Notes under the pieces: generated by a model
What the model saw: only the letters and a program-made list of their open reading frames with translations
The model's database searches: none
Told to the model about the DNA's origin: nothing
Position numbers and translations under genes: made by a program
Part shown: in pieces, positions 43,589 through 52,523 of the stretch
Position numbering within the stretch: the stretch's first letter is position 1
Layout: the number at the start of each line of letters is the position of its first letter
Source of the DNA: CAWFQB01 sp965277875
Lineage (GTDB): Bacteria > Armatimonadota > Chthonomonadetes > Chthonomonadales > Chthonomonadaceae
Length of the DNA stretch: 64,000 nucleotides
Direction: 5' to 3'
NCBI GenBank assembly: GCA_965277875.1
Contig: CBDIDV010000002.1
Location: 1,488,001-1,552,000, forward strand

Positions 43589-46483
43589 CTACTTCTTCGC
43601 CTGCATGGTGACGCGGGCGGATTTCAGGCCCGGCGCCGTAGCGGTCAGCATAATGCGCCCCGGCTGCTCGCCGGCCTGCACGACCGCAAGGCACAGGCCA
43701 TGAAAAGCGCGGCGCTGTGTGGCGCGGTCGGGTTCATGGCTGCTCGCGTCGCCGTTGCCCACGCCCGCGACCTGCCCCGCGCCGCTCGCCGTAAACGTCA
43801 CCTGATTATCGGCATACGGCACGACGCGGCCTTCGGCGTCCAGCAGCGCGGCCTCGACCATTACGACCTCTTCGCCGTTCGCCAGCACGGTCTTGCTGCT
43901 CGGCGTCAGGCGGATCTGCGTGGCCGCGCCGGTCGTGGATACCGTGTCGTAGGCAATCTGCGCGCCGCTCTTGTTGTAGCCTTTGGCTTCCAGTTTCCCC
44001 GGCGCATACGGTACGCTCCATTGCAGATGGCCCCAGCGCGGCATGTCTTTTGCGCCCAGCGTTGTGCCATTCAGGAACAGTTCTACGCGGTCGGCGTTGC
44101 TGTGTACCCACACATCTTTCGGCTTGCCCTCGTCACCCGGCCAGTTCCAATGGGGCAGGATGTGCGCGACCGGCTGCGTTCCCCACCACGACAGGTAGTA
44201 GTAGTACGTGTCTTTGGCAAAGCCGCACTCGTCCATGATTCCGAAGTGCGAGTTGATGCAGGGCCAGTTGTACGGGGTCGGCTCGCCCTTGTAATCGAAG
44301 CCCGTCCACACGTACCCGCCCGCCACAAACGGACGCTCGGCAATCGCGCGCCATGCCACTTCGGCGGTCTGCGCCCAGCTTGGCGCGTTCACATCGTATG
44401 CGCTCACATACCCCTTGACCGGATCGTTGACGTACTCGCCCCGTGTCGAGACCGCGCTGGCCGTTTCGCTGCCGTACATTGGGATGTCGGGAAAGTTGCG
44501 GTGGAAGTTGTCGTAGCCGCTGGGGGCGTAGTTGCAGCCCTGCAGATCCTCCACGAGCGTGATGCCCTGCCCCCAGCCGCCGTTCATGGCGCACGTAATC
44601 GGGCGCGTCGGATCGAGGGCGAGCGTGGCCTGCTTCATGGCGCTGAAAATGCGCGCGCCGTCGGGTGTGCCTTGCAGCGGCTCCTCGTTGCACATGCTCC
44701 ACATGATGATGCTCGGATGATTGCGGTCGCGCAGCACCATTTCTTTCAGATCGGACAGGTCGCTCGCCGGGTCGCTGCGCGGCGTTTTGGGCCGGTACGT
44801 GTCGCCCAGATGCCGCGCCTCATCCATCACAAGCATCCCCTGCCGGTCGCAGGCGTCCAAAAGTTCTTTGGCCGGCGGGTTGTGCGACATGCGGTACGCG
44901 TTGCTGCCCATCTCCTTGAGCTTCTTGACGCGCCAGTCGAGCAGGCTGTCCGGCATGGCGATGCCCACGCCCGCAAAATCCTGATGGTTGCACGTCCCCT
45001 GAATTTCAACGTGCTGACCGTTCAGGAAAAAGCCTTTGTCCTTGTCGAAGCGAATCTGGCGCGCGCCAAATGGAACCGTAACGGAGTCGACAAGTTTGCC
45101 GCCCGCCTGAACCTTTACGACCAGATGATACAGGTACGGATCTTCGAGCGACCAGAGCGTCATGTCCTCTGCGGAAATCTGCTCGGACACCATTTTTTTA
45201 CTGGCCGGGGCGAGCGTCTCGTCACCGGCCCATTGACCGACTTTTGTGCCGTCCGCTGCTACAATGTCCGCGCTAAGGCGGAGAATCTTGTTCTGATCAC
45301 TGCTGTTTTCCACTTCAAACTTGACGCTGACAGCGGTTTTGCCTTTCACGGTGCGGTATTTAGAGGCTTTAAAGCCGGGGGGCAGAATCCCTATATTGAT
45401 GCCGGTCGTGGTAACGATTTTGCCGGCGACATCGGGCGTGACAGTGACGCTGTCAGGAGTGATATGCGTTTTGTCGGCCTTGTTCAGCCACACATGGCGA
45501 TAGATGCCGCCACCCTCGTACCACCATCCTTCCTGGGCGCGGGCGTCGGCGCGCACGGCAAGCGTGTTCTCACCGCCGTAGTTGACCGCGTTCGTGATGT
45601 CGTAGCGGAAGCCGCTGTAACCGCTCTTGTGGTTGCCCAACAGCTTGCCGTTCAGCCACACGTAGCTGTTGCGGTACACGCCATCGAAATCCAGCCACAG
45701 CTGCCGCCCCTTGTCATTGGTATCAACGGCAAACGTCTTGCGATACCAGCCCACATTTGTCGGCAGCGAGCCGTGTCCCGCATCCGCCGTGGGCGTAAAC
45801 GCGCCTTCGACCACAAAGTCATGCGGCAGATGGACGCCGCGCCAGCCGCTGTCACTATACGCGGGCTGCGCGAACGCGCTGTCCGGCCCTGCTTCCTTTT
45901 GCGGGTAGCCGACGATCCCGATACTGCCTGCCCCCGCCCCGTTCTCGACTAAGACGGCCAGAACGTTCGGCCCGCCCGCTTTCCACGCGCTGACTAAAGG
46001 CACATCGAACGACTCATCATAGCCCTCGTGGTGCAGCAGTTTAACGCCGTTGAGGTACACGTCCGCGTTGTCGTCTACGGCGTCGAAGTGCAGGATACGC
46101 TTGCCCGCAGGCGCGTCCGGCAAGGTCGTCCGATACCACGCGAAACCCCTGCGCTCGCTGAATACGTCCTGTGTGGGTGACGCGGTCTTCCATTCATCCC
46201 CAAGCTGCAAATCAGGGGCGGCAAAAGCGTCCGAGGCGGGCCGCTGTCCATTCGGCACAAGGAAATACCGCCACGCGAATGGAACAGGCCGCCCGTCATT
46301 CGCTCCCGCTAAGGGATCGCCCAGATGAAAGCGCCAGCCGCCGTCCAGGAGGATGTGTTCGCGCTTAAGGTTCGTCGCGGCCTGCGCGTGTCGCGACGCG
46401 AAAGGCAATAAAGCGAGACCGAGCAGGGCCGCTTTCCATGTATTTATGTGCTTATGTGGTTGTCGCCTGGGTGGTATGTGCAT
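43589..46483 (-). CDS. Beta-galactosidase, GH2
   Basis: 964 residues, exported (signal ends near HAQA, residue 34). Sugar-binding domain at about 40-330 (LLDGGWRFHLGDP, HFDAVDDNADVYLNGVKL, WYRKTFAVD), immunoglobulin-like domain, then the catalytic barrel with acid/base Glu in IMWSMCNEEPLQG and nucleophile Glu in PMYGSETASAVSTRG. A DUF4982-like and a bacterial Ig-like domain (RLTPSSKTVLANGEEVVMVEA) end the protein. It removes terminal beta-galactose, or another beta-sugar, from oligosaccharides, and pairs naturally with the downstream fucosidase on fucosylated galactans or xyloglucan. AAGGA lies 12 bases before the ATG. Confidence 0.94.
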   Translation of the reverse strand: MHIPPRRQPHKHINTWKAALLGLALLPFASRHAQAATNLKREHILLDGGWRFHLGDPLAGANDGRPVPFAWRYFLVPNGQRPASDAFAAPDLQLGDEWKTASPTQDVFSERRGFAWYRTTLPDAPAGKRILHFDAVDDNADVYLNGVKLLHHEGYDESFDVPLVSAWKAGGPNVLAVLVENGAGAGSIGIVGYPQKEAGPDSAFAQPAYSDSGWRGVHLPHDFVVEGAFTPTADAGHGSLPTNVGWYRKTFAVDTNDKGRQLWLDFDGVYRNSYVWLNGKLLGNHKSGYSGFRYDITNAVNYGGENTLAVRADARAQEGWWYEGGGIYRHVWLNKADKTHITPDSVTVTPDVAGKIVTTTGINIGILPPGFKASKYRTVKGKTAVSVKFEVENSSDQNKILRLSADIVAADGTKVGQWAGDETLAPASKKMVSEQISAEDMTLWSLEDPYLYHLVVKVQAGGKLVDSVTVPFGARQIRFDKDKGFFLNGQHVEIQGTCNHQDFAGVGIAMPDSLLDWRVKKLKEMGSNAYRMSHNPPAKELLDACDRQGMLVMDEARHLGDTYRPKTPRSDPASDLSDLKEMVLRDRNHPSIIMWSMCNEEPLQGTPDGARIFSAMKQATLALDPTRPITCAMNGGWGQGITLVEDLQGCNYAPSGYDNFHRNFPDIPMYGSETASAVSTRGEYVNDPVKGYVSAYDVNAPSWAQTAEVAWRAIAERPFVAGGYVWTGFDYKGEPTPYNWPCINSHFGIMDECGFAKDTYYYYLSWWGTQPVAHILPHWNWPGDEGKPKDVWVHSNADRVELFLNGTTLGAKDMPRWGHLQWSVPYAPGKLEAKGYNKSGAQIAYDTVSTTGAATQIRLTPSSKTVLANGEEVVMVEAALLDAEGRVVPYADNQVTFTASGAGQVAGVGNGDASSHEPDRATQRRAFHGLCLAVVQAGEQPGRIMLTATAPGLKSARVTMQAKK

Positions 46484-46866
46484 GAATGTGATCTTTCCTT
46501 GTAAGGTCCGAGTTGTAACAATCGGATGTTAAGCCTGCGACTGCTGATTACCAGTTTCCTTGGCTTCGCTCTTCATTGACGCGGTTATTTATGGACATCT
46601 GTTCCGCAAGCTCACTGCAATATCCTGCTCCATTCCATCCGCGCGAAGATTGGAAACGCGCGCTTTCCCGTGCGCCCCGCGCAAAATTTAATCACTTAAC
46701 TCGCGTTATGTTTGCTCGTTTCTATATGCGGACGGCATCATGCAGAGGGTGTCCAACTATCCAGAGGTTCAAGGAGTCGTCATACCACGACTACAATCAC
46801 ACGAAGATATTTCAAATATCTTTGCGGCAGGCAGGAATTGGGCGTATCATGGCGTATAGTCCAGAC
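46484..46866. other. 383-bp region between divergent genes with a 19-bp palindrome
   Basis: No convincing gene; an open frame running through from 46576 has no protein-like composition before the ankyrin gene. A perfect odd palindrome, AAGATATTT-C-AAATATCTT, lies at 46804-46822, 44 bp before the ankyrin ATG. It has operator-like size and symmetry. Promoters for the GH2 and ankyrin genes should be here, but none matches consensus well. Confidence 0.5.
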
Positions 46867-47637
46867 ATGAAAACACAAAACCTTTTTCTTCCGCCCCTTA
46901 CGGTCTGCGCTCTGTGGCTTGTGCCGTCTTCTGTCCCGGCTCGGCTGATGGGACGCCACGACCAACAGGAACGGTACAACCAGGGATTGATCGCCGCTAT
47001 TCGCAAACACGATTACGAGGCCGTTGAATCCTGGCTGCAACGGGGCGCGGATCCTAACTGCGCCGTGCCGATGCCGGTCGGGTCGTCTGCCGGGTCGCAG
47101 GAGTCGTCTACGCCTCTGGTCGAAGCGCTGTTGGGCAACGAAGGCGAGAGCGATAATCCTCCTGACTATCCGACTATTACGCGCTCCCTGCTGCAGCACG
47201 GGGCCAGCGTCAGCCGCATGGGATGGGGTTGGACGCCGGTTCAGGCAGCGGCCTCGAAGGGCAAAGCGGCGTCGCTTGAGATGCTGCTGCAGCGCGGCGC
47301 GAACGTCAATGCCGGCAAGGGAACAGAGTGGCCCGCATTCTTTTATGCCTGTGTCACCCCGGCGATGACGCGGGAGATGCTGGCGTATGGCGCCGATGTG
47401 AACATGACCGATAACGCGGGCAAAACGGCCCTGATGTGGGCGTACAGGCGCGACTATCCCAGCAGTCTGGAGATGGCGCGTGTGCTGCTCGATCACGGGG
47501 CCGACCCCGCGCGCAAAGACAAAGCGGGCGACTCGCCTTTAGCTCTTGCCCGAAAGTCCAGGGTAGACCCCACACGTGACGCATGGTACGCGCTCCTGCG
47601 TCGGTACGCGGCAAAGCAGAATATCAAACGGCAGTAA
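46867..47637 (+). CDS. Secreted ankyrin-repeat protein
   Basis: About 256 residues. The N-terminus (MKTQNLFLPPLTVCALWLVPSSVPA) is a probable signal peptide; an ATG six codons earlier is equally possible, and neither has a strong ribosome-binding site. Five ankyrin-like repeats fill the rest: YEAVESWLQRGADPN, TPLVEALL with LLQHGASVSR, TPVQAAASKGKAASLEMLLQRGANVN, EMLAYGADVNMTDNAGKTALMWAYRRD, and VLLDHGADPARKDKAGDSPLALAR. Such proteins bind other proteins; the partner is unknown. The following alpha/beta hydrolase gene is on the same strand. Confidence 0.9.
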   Translation: MKTQNLFLPPLTVCALWLVPSSVPARLMGRHDQQERYNQGLIAAIRKHDYEAVESWLQRGADPNCAVPMPVGSSAGSQESSTPLVEALLGNEGESDNPPDYPTITRSLLQHGASVSRMGWGWTPVQAAASKGKAASLEMLLQRGANVNAGKGTEWPAFFYACVTPAMTREMLAYGADVNMTDNAGKTALMWAYRRDYPSSLEMARVLLDHGADPARKDKAGDSPLALARKSRVDPTRDAWYALLRRYAAKQNIKRQ

Positions 47638-47699
47638 ACGACATCAGCCTGTATCGCGTCACTTAGCCCATGCGATACACTGCGGAACAGCGTCCATCC

Positions 47700-48719
47700 A
47701 TGAATATCAGACCGACACACCGCTCCCGACGCAATATCTGCGCCCTGCTTGCGCTGTTTTGCGGGCTGTATCTGACACTTTGCGGCCTGCTGGCCTGGGA
47801 AAGCGTTCGCCCGAAACATGATGCCATGCCCGCTGCGCCGCAGGCATTGGGAATGGCGTTTGCGGCCATGCAGTTTCAGCCGATGCGCGTCAGGGTGGAT
47901 AAGGATGTTGAGCTGCGGGGCTGGTATGTTCCGGCGGGCGAAGCATCGAATGAGGGATTGAACGGACTATCAAACAAATCATCGGAGTGTGGACAGACGA
48001 AAGGTGTCGTCATCTGCTGTCACGGCGTGGACAGTACGCGTTTGGACTTACTGCCCACGGCCAAAATCCTGCACGATGCGGGATACGCGGTCGTGCTGTT
48101 CGATTTTCGAGCGCGGGGAGAAAGCGGCGGCAGCTTATGTACGCTGGGGTATCGCGAGGTGGACGACGCGCTTGCTGTGATTCGCGCCGTGCAGGGCCGG
48201 AGTGATGCGCGAAACCTGCCGATTGGACTGCTCGGCGAATCTATGGGCGGGGCGGTCGCGCTGACGGCCACGGCCCGCTGCCCGGACGCGCGCTGCGTGA
48301 TTGCGGAAAGTCCTTACGCCAGCCTGGATCATGCCGTCGCCAACCACTTTCACAGCGTCCTGGGCATGGCGGGGCCATTGCTCGGCGTTCCGACACGCCT
48401 GTTCGGACAAATGCTGATCGGCAGGAACTGCGCCGACATCGCGCCCGTGCGCGAAATCGCCCGCATTGCGCCCCGTTCTCTGCTGCTGATTGCCGATGGC
48501 GCGGACACGCTCTGCCCGCCCAAAGAAACGCAGGCATTGTATCAGGCTGCAGGCGAGCCGAAAACGCTCCGGACGGTCGAGGGCGCCACGCACATCGCCG
48601 CCCAATCCGTCGCCCCTGGGGAATACGCGCGGCGCATCACCGCGTTCTTCGATCAGAACCTTGCAACCCTCCATCAAACAGCCAATCATACCAGTTCGAG
48701 GGCAGTTCACAACCCTTAA
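47700..48719 (+). CDS. Alpha/beta hydrolase, membrane-anchored
   Basis: 339 residues with an N-terminal helix at about 12-32 that should hold it in the membrane with the enzyme outside. The hydrolase domain has VVICCHGVDSTR (oxyanion region), nucleophile Ser181 in GLLGESMGGAVAL, Asp269 in IADGADTLCPP and His298 in GATHIAA, a complete triad of the dienelactone hydrolase/acyl-aminoacyl peptidase-like group. Substrate is unknown: esterase, thioesterase or peptidase activity are all possible. The ATG ten codons earlier is an alternative start; neither has a good Shine-Dalgarno. Confidence 0.88.
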   Translation: MNIRPTHRSRRNICALLALFCGLYLTLCGLLAWESVRPKHDAMPAAPQALGMAFAAMQFQPMRVRVDKDVELRGWYVPAGEASNEGLNGLSNKSSECGQTKGVVICCHGVDSTRLDLLPTAKILHDAGYAVVLFDFRARGESGGSLCTLGYREVDDALAVIRAVQGRSDARNLPIGLLGESMGGAVALTATARCPDARCVIAESPYASLDHAVANHFHSVLGMAGPLLGVPTRLFGQMLIGRNCADIAPVREIARIAPRSLLLIADGADTLCPPKETQALYQAAGEPKTLRTVEGATHIAAQSVAPGEYARRITAFFDQNLATLHQTANHTSSRAVHNP

Positions 48720-49044
48720 CCCCTTCCAAAACTCAGCCGCGCACTGATATGGCGCGAAAACGTAGTTTTGCCGTGCAGATTATTCGTTACCTGTCCGACA
48801 ATTTCCCTGCGCTCGTTACTACGATGCTTCCGAAACGCCCGACTGCATGTACTGTTCCAGCCACAGGGGTAAATCGCAGAGCCGCTAACCCAGGATCGCG
48901 CAAGCGATTTTACAGCGTCTGCTCAGGCCAGTACAATCAGATCGCGAAAGGCAATCGGCCCCGAAAGGCCCTTGTCTGCCGGGAGACAGGCGGTTATTCC
49001 GGCCCGTTCTTCTGCTCGCGGCTTGTGTTATCGAGGAGAACGAC
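48720..49044 (+). other. 325-bp structured leader before a small gene
   Basis: No gene, but three consecutive hairpins with GNRA-like loops can be drawn: ATCGC-GCAA-GCGAT (48895-48908), GATCGC-GAAA-GGCAATC (about 48940-48956) and GGCC/GGCC around CCGAAA (48957-48970). A TGTCT/AGACA stem follows (48973-48988). Such a series before a short frame suggests a structured RNA. I do not recognise a known class. Confidence 0.45.
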
Positions 49045-49302
49045 ATGGTAGTTTCCGGCGCACTCAGCACCCTGCTGGACACTTTCCGCGCTTCCGGCTC
49101 GCATACCGGCAGCGTGGGAACCGTGGACGGCCTGCTCCAGGAGATAGATCAGGCCAACAGCCGCGCGCCCCGCGAGGGAACGCTCGTCGGCCTGATAGAC
49201 GCGCAGTGGTCGGTGTTTCAGCAGAGTACGCCCCGTCCGGGTACGCTCGACGACGCCCTGACCCACATGCCGCGCGGTCGCAGCCTCGATTTGCAGGCGT
49301 GA
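49045..49302 (+). CDS. Small hypothetical protein (85 aa)
   Basis: The ATG follows a strong GAGGAG by six bases. The product (VVSGALSTLLDTFRASGSHT, GLLQEIDQANSRAPREGTLV) is soluble, probably helical at the start and polar later, with no motif I know. The strong ribosome-binding site, structured leader and following perfect hairpin argue that it is a real, separately regulated gene. Confidence 0.68.
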   Translation: MVVSGALSTLLDTFRASGSHTGSVGTVDGLLQEIDQANSRAPREGTLVGLIDAQWSVFQQSTPRPGTLDDALTHMPRGRSLDLQA

Positions 49303-49314
49303 CCCTTCTGACGG

Positions 49315-49361
49315 TACAAGCCCCGGCAATACGTTCTAAGAACGTATTGCCGGGGCTTGTA
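49315..49361. terminator. Perfect 23-bp hairpin between convergent genes
   Basis: TACAAGCCCCGGCAATACGTTCT (read in two parts, 49315-49337) and its exact complement at 49339-49361 surround a single A. It is unusually long and G+C-rich for a terminator. It lies between the 85-residue gene and the convergent DUF4337 gene, so it probably ends both transcripts; no long T run follows. Confidence 0.75.
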
Positions 49362-49402
49362 GTGCTTTGGCCGCGTAAGAAAGAACGCTGCGAGGTGCCC
49401 GT

Positions 49403-50032
49403 CTAATTCGACAGAAAGCCGTAAACAAGAAACCCCAACCCTACAACACCCACCACGATACTGCCGAACCACACGCGCTTGCGGCGGGTCAGGGCGGCGA
49501 TGGCGGACAGGGCGATGGCGATCTGCGTCAGCGTAACGCAGTACGCAAAGATGTGGTGTTTGTGGAAATAATGCTCGGCCTCTTTATTGGACTCGTCGCG
49601 CTCATTCTCCAGATTTCTCGCCTGCGCTTCCTGATCCTTCTTTTCCTCGCCATACTTTTCGGCCTGCGCCCGGTATTTCTCCGCCGTCGCTTTTTGCGCG
49701 GGACTGGCGGCGAGAATGTCCGCCGTCTGCTCCGAGCCATTCTGCTTGATGGATTTGGCCTGATAGTAGGCCCAGTTGTCGGACGCCTGCGCCTGATACT
49801 GTGTGCCTTTGATCTGCTCGGCCAGCGCCTCGTTGACCAGGGTTCCAGAATGCAGCGCGGCCACGGCGGCGATTACGGCCAGCACGGCGGTACTCAGCGA
49901 AATACCGCGCGTCCACGCCGCCTGCTTGGGTTCCCCGCTCTTCTCCCCATGTTCATGCTCCTCATGCTCGCGGTGCAGCTCTTCCAGCCGCTCCTGATCC
50001 TCGCGGGCGTCCAGTTCTATCTCTTCGGGCAT
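49403..50032 (-). CDS. DUF4337 membrane protein
   Basis: 209 residues matching the DUF4337 layout. It has an acidic, His/Glu-rich cytoplasmic N-terminus (EELHREHEEHEHGEKSGEP), a membrane helix at about 45-62 (LSTAVLAVIAAVAALHSG) and a soluble helical region (DNWAYYQAKSIKQ, SPAQKATAEKYRAQAEKY, RDESNKEAEHYFHKHHIFAYCVT read in parts). Two further helices close the protein at about 160-205. The family has no assigned function. GGGGAAAC before the ATG supports the start. Confidence 0.85.
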   Translation of the reverse strand: MPEEIELDAREDQERLEELHREHEEHEHGEKSGEPKQAAWTRGISLSTAVLAVIAAVAALHSGTLVNEALAEQIKGTQYQAQASDNWAYYQAKSIKQNGSEQTADILAASPAQKATAEKYRAQAEKYGEEKKDQEAQARNLENERDESNKEAEHYFHKHHIFAYCVTLTQIAIALSAIAALTRRKRVWFGSIVVGVVGLGFLVYGFLSN

Positions 50033-50143
50033 GGCTGTGTTTCCCCTGGTGTCTGTATTCTATGCCGCTCTAGTTCCACTTTTGCCCGCTGTATTCCTCC
50101 CCGCGCAAAAGTATTCCGGTACACCCGACCTTTGCGCCTGCGC

Positions 50144-50172
50144 TTGACAACCAGGCGGCAAACGTCTATAAT
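50144..50172 (+). promoter_or_regulatory. Consensus sigma-70 promoter for the Crp/Fnr gene
   Basis: TTGACA (50144-50149), 17 bp, TATAAT (50167-50172): both boxes perfect at optimal spacing. Transcription should start near 50179, about 97 nt before the ATG. Confidence 0.9.
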
Positions 50173-50275
50173 GCACTTATTGCTTTCCACTACTATGCGC
50201 CAATCCGCGCCGGCAGCCACAAGCGGGCTATCCCCCGTGTTTCGCCCTGCCATTTCTAGAAGAAGTTGGGAGAAC

Positions 50276-50971
50276 ATGGCTCTCGATCCAAACCGCCTGC
50301 CCAAAATCGCGCTGTTCGAGGGATTGTCGCCCGAACAACTGGCGTTCGTGGCCCAACATGCCCGCGAACGTACCTGCCGCAGCGGCGTCACGATACTCAG
50401 CGAGGGCGAACCGGGCGAGTCGTTTTACGTGATCCTGCAAGGCACGGTGCGCGTGTACGCCTCCCTCCCTAACGGCGGGCAGGTATTTCTGGCCCTGCTG
50501 GCGGCGGGCGACACAGTCGGCGAAATGAGCCTCATTGACAGCGGTGGCCGCTCCGCCGATGTCGTGTCGCAGGAAGCGACTACGCTGCTGACCATTGATC
50601 GCACAGCCTTCGATTATCTAATGAACACGGGCGCATTTTCCCGCAATCTGATGCGTGTCCTGGCCCGTCGGCTGCGGCTCGCCAACATCCACATTCAGGC
50701 GCACTGCAAACTGGACGTGTTCGGCATGGTCGCATTCCAGATCGTGGAGTTTGCCGAACTGTATGGCGAGACCCTGCCGAACGAGGACGTTCTCATCCCC
50801 GTCCGCCTGACCCAGCAGGACATCGCGGACCTGGTGGGCGCGGGCCGCGAGCGCGTCAATCAGGTAATGGTCGCGTACCGCTCGAACGGCTACCTGTCCG
50901 TGGACAGTCGCTACCGCATCACCGTCCACAACCTCGCCGCCCTGCAAAAGCGCGTCCAGCAGAGTGGATAG
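50276..50971 (+). CDS. Crp/Fnr-family transcriptional regulator
   Basis: 231 residues from the ATG after TTGGGAGAAC; the frame is open far upstream but crosses the promoter. The cyclic-nucleotide-binding beta-roll covers about 10-125 (LPKIALFEGLSPEQLAFV, SEGEPGESFYVILQGTVRVY, VFLALLAAGDTVGEMSLID). The PGESFYVI and GEMSLID strands are conserved, but the Arg-Ser-Ala cAMP motif is replaced by GGRSADVVS. The HTH is LTQQDIADLVGAGRERVNQVMVAYR with the Crp-type recognition helix. No FNR-type Cys cluster, so oxygen sensing is unlikely. Targets unknown; the neighbouring histidine kinase is convergent. Confidence 0.94.
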   Translation: MALDPNRLPKIALFEGLSPEQLAFVAQHARERTCRSGVTILSEGEPGESFYVILQGTVRVYASLPNGGQVFLALLAAGDTVGEMSLIDSGGRSADVVSQEATTLLTIDRTAFDYLMNTGAFSRNLMRVLARRLRLANIHIQAHCKLDVFGMVAFQIVEFAELYGETLPNEDVLIPVRLTQQDIADLVGAGRERVNQVMVAYRSNGYLSVDSRYRITVHNLAALQKRVQQSG

Positions 50972-51017
50972 AATAAGATAAAAGATAAGACATAAGAGGC
51001 AATAGCAGCCTCGGCAT

Positions 51018-52418
51018 TTACTCTTGTACTCTTTCTCTCACTTCTCCTTCTCTTTCTCCTTCCGTTATTGGAAGGCGCATCCAGAAACGCGCGCCGTGTC
51101 CCGGCTCGCTCTCTACGCCTACCGTGCCGCCGTGCGCGTCCGCCACGCTCTTGACGAAGCGCGTACCGATGCCCGTGCCGCCCGGCGTCGTACTGATGGC
51201 GTTGGGTTTGAACAGCGACTCGCGCACACGGGCGGGAATACCCGGCCCGTCATCCCTCACTTCCAGCAGGCAGGTCTGCCCCTGCGAACCTTCCTCCTGC
51301 TCCAAACTTGCCCGTATCCAGATGTTGAACGGGCGCAGCGCGATCTTTTTTTGTTTCACGGCCTCGTTTATCGCGCCCATCGCGTTGTTGATCAGGTTGA
51401 AAATGGCGCGTCCCAGCAGCCTGCGATCAAACGCGAAGGGAGGAATGTCTTCCAGTCCTTCCAGATGCAGCGTGACGCGCCGCTGCCCCGCGACCACGCG
51501 CAGACGCCTTAACCGATCCTCCATCACGTCCTTCAGGCTGTTCTCAACGATGTGCGTGGACTGCGTTCCCTTGATATAATCGGCGATCTCAGACACCATT
51601 TCGCGTATGTCCGAACAGCCGTCCTTGACACTGCCCTGCACTTCGGGAACCCAGTAGCGCAGGGGGTTGATCGTGCTTTCAATCGAATGCGCCACGTCCG
51701 GGGCGAACATTTGCCAATCAGGCAACAGGCGGTCTATGTCCTCATACATCGGCGTAATAAATGCCTCTACGGTCGTGTCAACCATGCTTTCGATGGGGGT
51801 GAGCGCGTTTTTGATGTCATGGCTCAGGTCGCCCACGGCCCGCGCCACGGCGGCAAGCTGCGCTTCCTCGGCCAGAAACGCGTTCACGATAGACGTTGCG
51901 GCCAGACTGCTGACGATCTCCAATAGTTCCTGATCGTCCTCGTCGAAATGACCGTGCCGCTTGTTGAGCGCCTGCAAAACGCCCAGCGGCCTCCCGCCCT
52001 GATTTTGCAGTGGTATGGTGATGATGCTGTGCGTGGAGTAGCCGGTCGCGGTGTCGAAGTCACGGTTGAAATCTTCCTTGTGCGTGTCCAGCGTGATACG
52101 CGCCTCGCCTGTCCGAAATACGGTCGCGGCCTTGCCCGTCACATCGGTTTCGGGGTCAATCTCGCGGCCCAGCAGTTCTGTCTTGCCCACGACATACTCG
52201 AAAACAAGCCGTTTCTTTTCCTTGTCGTACAGCAGCAGGGATCCCGCGTCGGCGTCTACAGTCTGAAGCGATATATCTAATGTCTGCTTGAGGATGCTGC
52301 GTACATCGTTCTGCGACGCCAGGGCCGCGCTGATACGATGCACGGTATGCAGCTGCCGCTCGCGCAGCTCCAGCCGCTCGCGCAGGGCCTGCGTACTTTC
52401 GTCGGTGAGTGTTGTCAT
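51018..52418 (-). CDS. GAF-domain sensor histidine kinase
   Basis: About 466 residues from MTTLTDES; 25 codons of open frame upstream lack resemblance. A short coiled coil precedes a GAF domain at about 35-175 (AALASQNDVRSILKQTLDIS, AGSLLLYDKEKKRLVFEYVVG, THSIITIPLQNQGGRPLGVLQ). The H-box reads GDLSHDIKNALTPIES with the phospho-accepting His, and the ATPase has N-box NLINNAMGAI, G1 DDGPGIP and G2 GTGIGTRFVKSVADAHGG. A spacer of unusual length separates the H-box and N-box. No membrane helix, so it senses a cytoplasmic signal. No response regulator is adjacent, making it an orphan. Confidence 0.93.
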   Translation of the reverse strand: MTTLTDESTQALRERLELRERQLHTVHRISAALASQNDVRSILKQTLDISLQTVDADAGSLLLYDKEKKRLVFEYVVGKTELLGREIDPETDVTGKAATVFRTGEARITLDTHKEDFNRDFDTATGYSTHSIITIPLQNQGGRPLGVLQALNKRHGHFDEDDQELLEIVSSLAATSIVNAFLAEEAQLAAVARAVGDLSHDIKNALTPIESMVDTTVEAFITPMYEDIDRLLPDWQMFAPDVAHSIESTINPLRYWVPEVQGSVKDGCSDIREMVSEIADYIKGTQSTHIVENSLKDVMEDRLRRLRVVAGQRRVTLHLEGLEDIPPFAFDRRLLGRAIFNLINNAMGAINEAVKQKKIALRPFNIWIRASLEQEEGSQGQTCLLEVRDDGPGIPARVRESLFKPNAISTTPGGTGIGTRFVKSVADAHGGTVGVESEPGHGARFWMRLPITEGEREGEVRERVQE

Positions 52419-52523
52419 AACTGTATGCGCTCTTTCACGTGCCGCTTGCTTGCATTCCGTTGCCTCGCGTGGGAAGCATTTAGCGCAGGTCAATCAAGCC
52501 TCGCGGCCCTGCCCTGCGTTTCC

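Noticed and set aside
43700..45952. A 750-codon open frame on the plus strand over the GH2 gene
   Set aside because: Exactly antisense to a conserved glycosidase; Arg/His/Val-rich with no domain. The same reasoning excludes 41201-43378 over the fucosidase and 38518-39771 under the dehydratase.
49553..50275. A long N-terminal extension of the Crp/Fnr regulator
   Set aside because: It crosses the DUF4337 gene in antisense and a perfect promoter; the ATG at 50276 has a good ribosome-binding site and begins the family's usual sequence.
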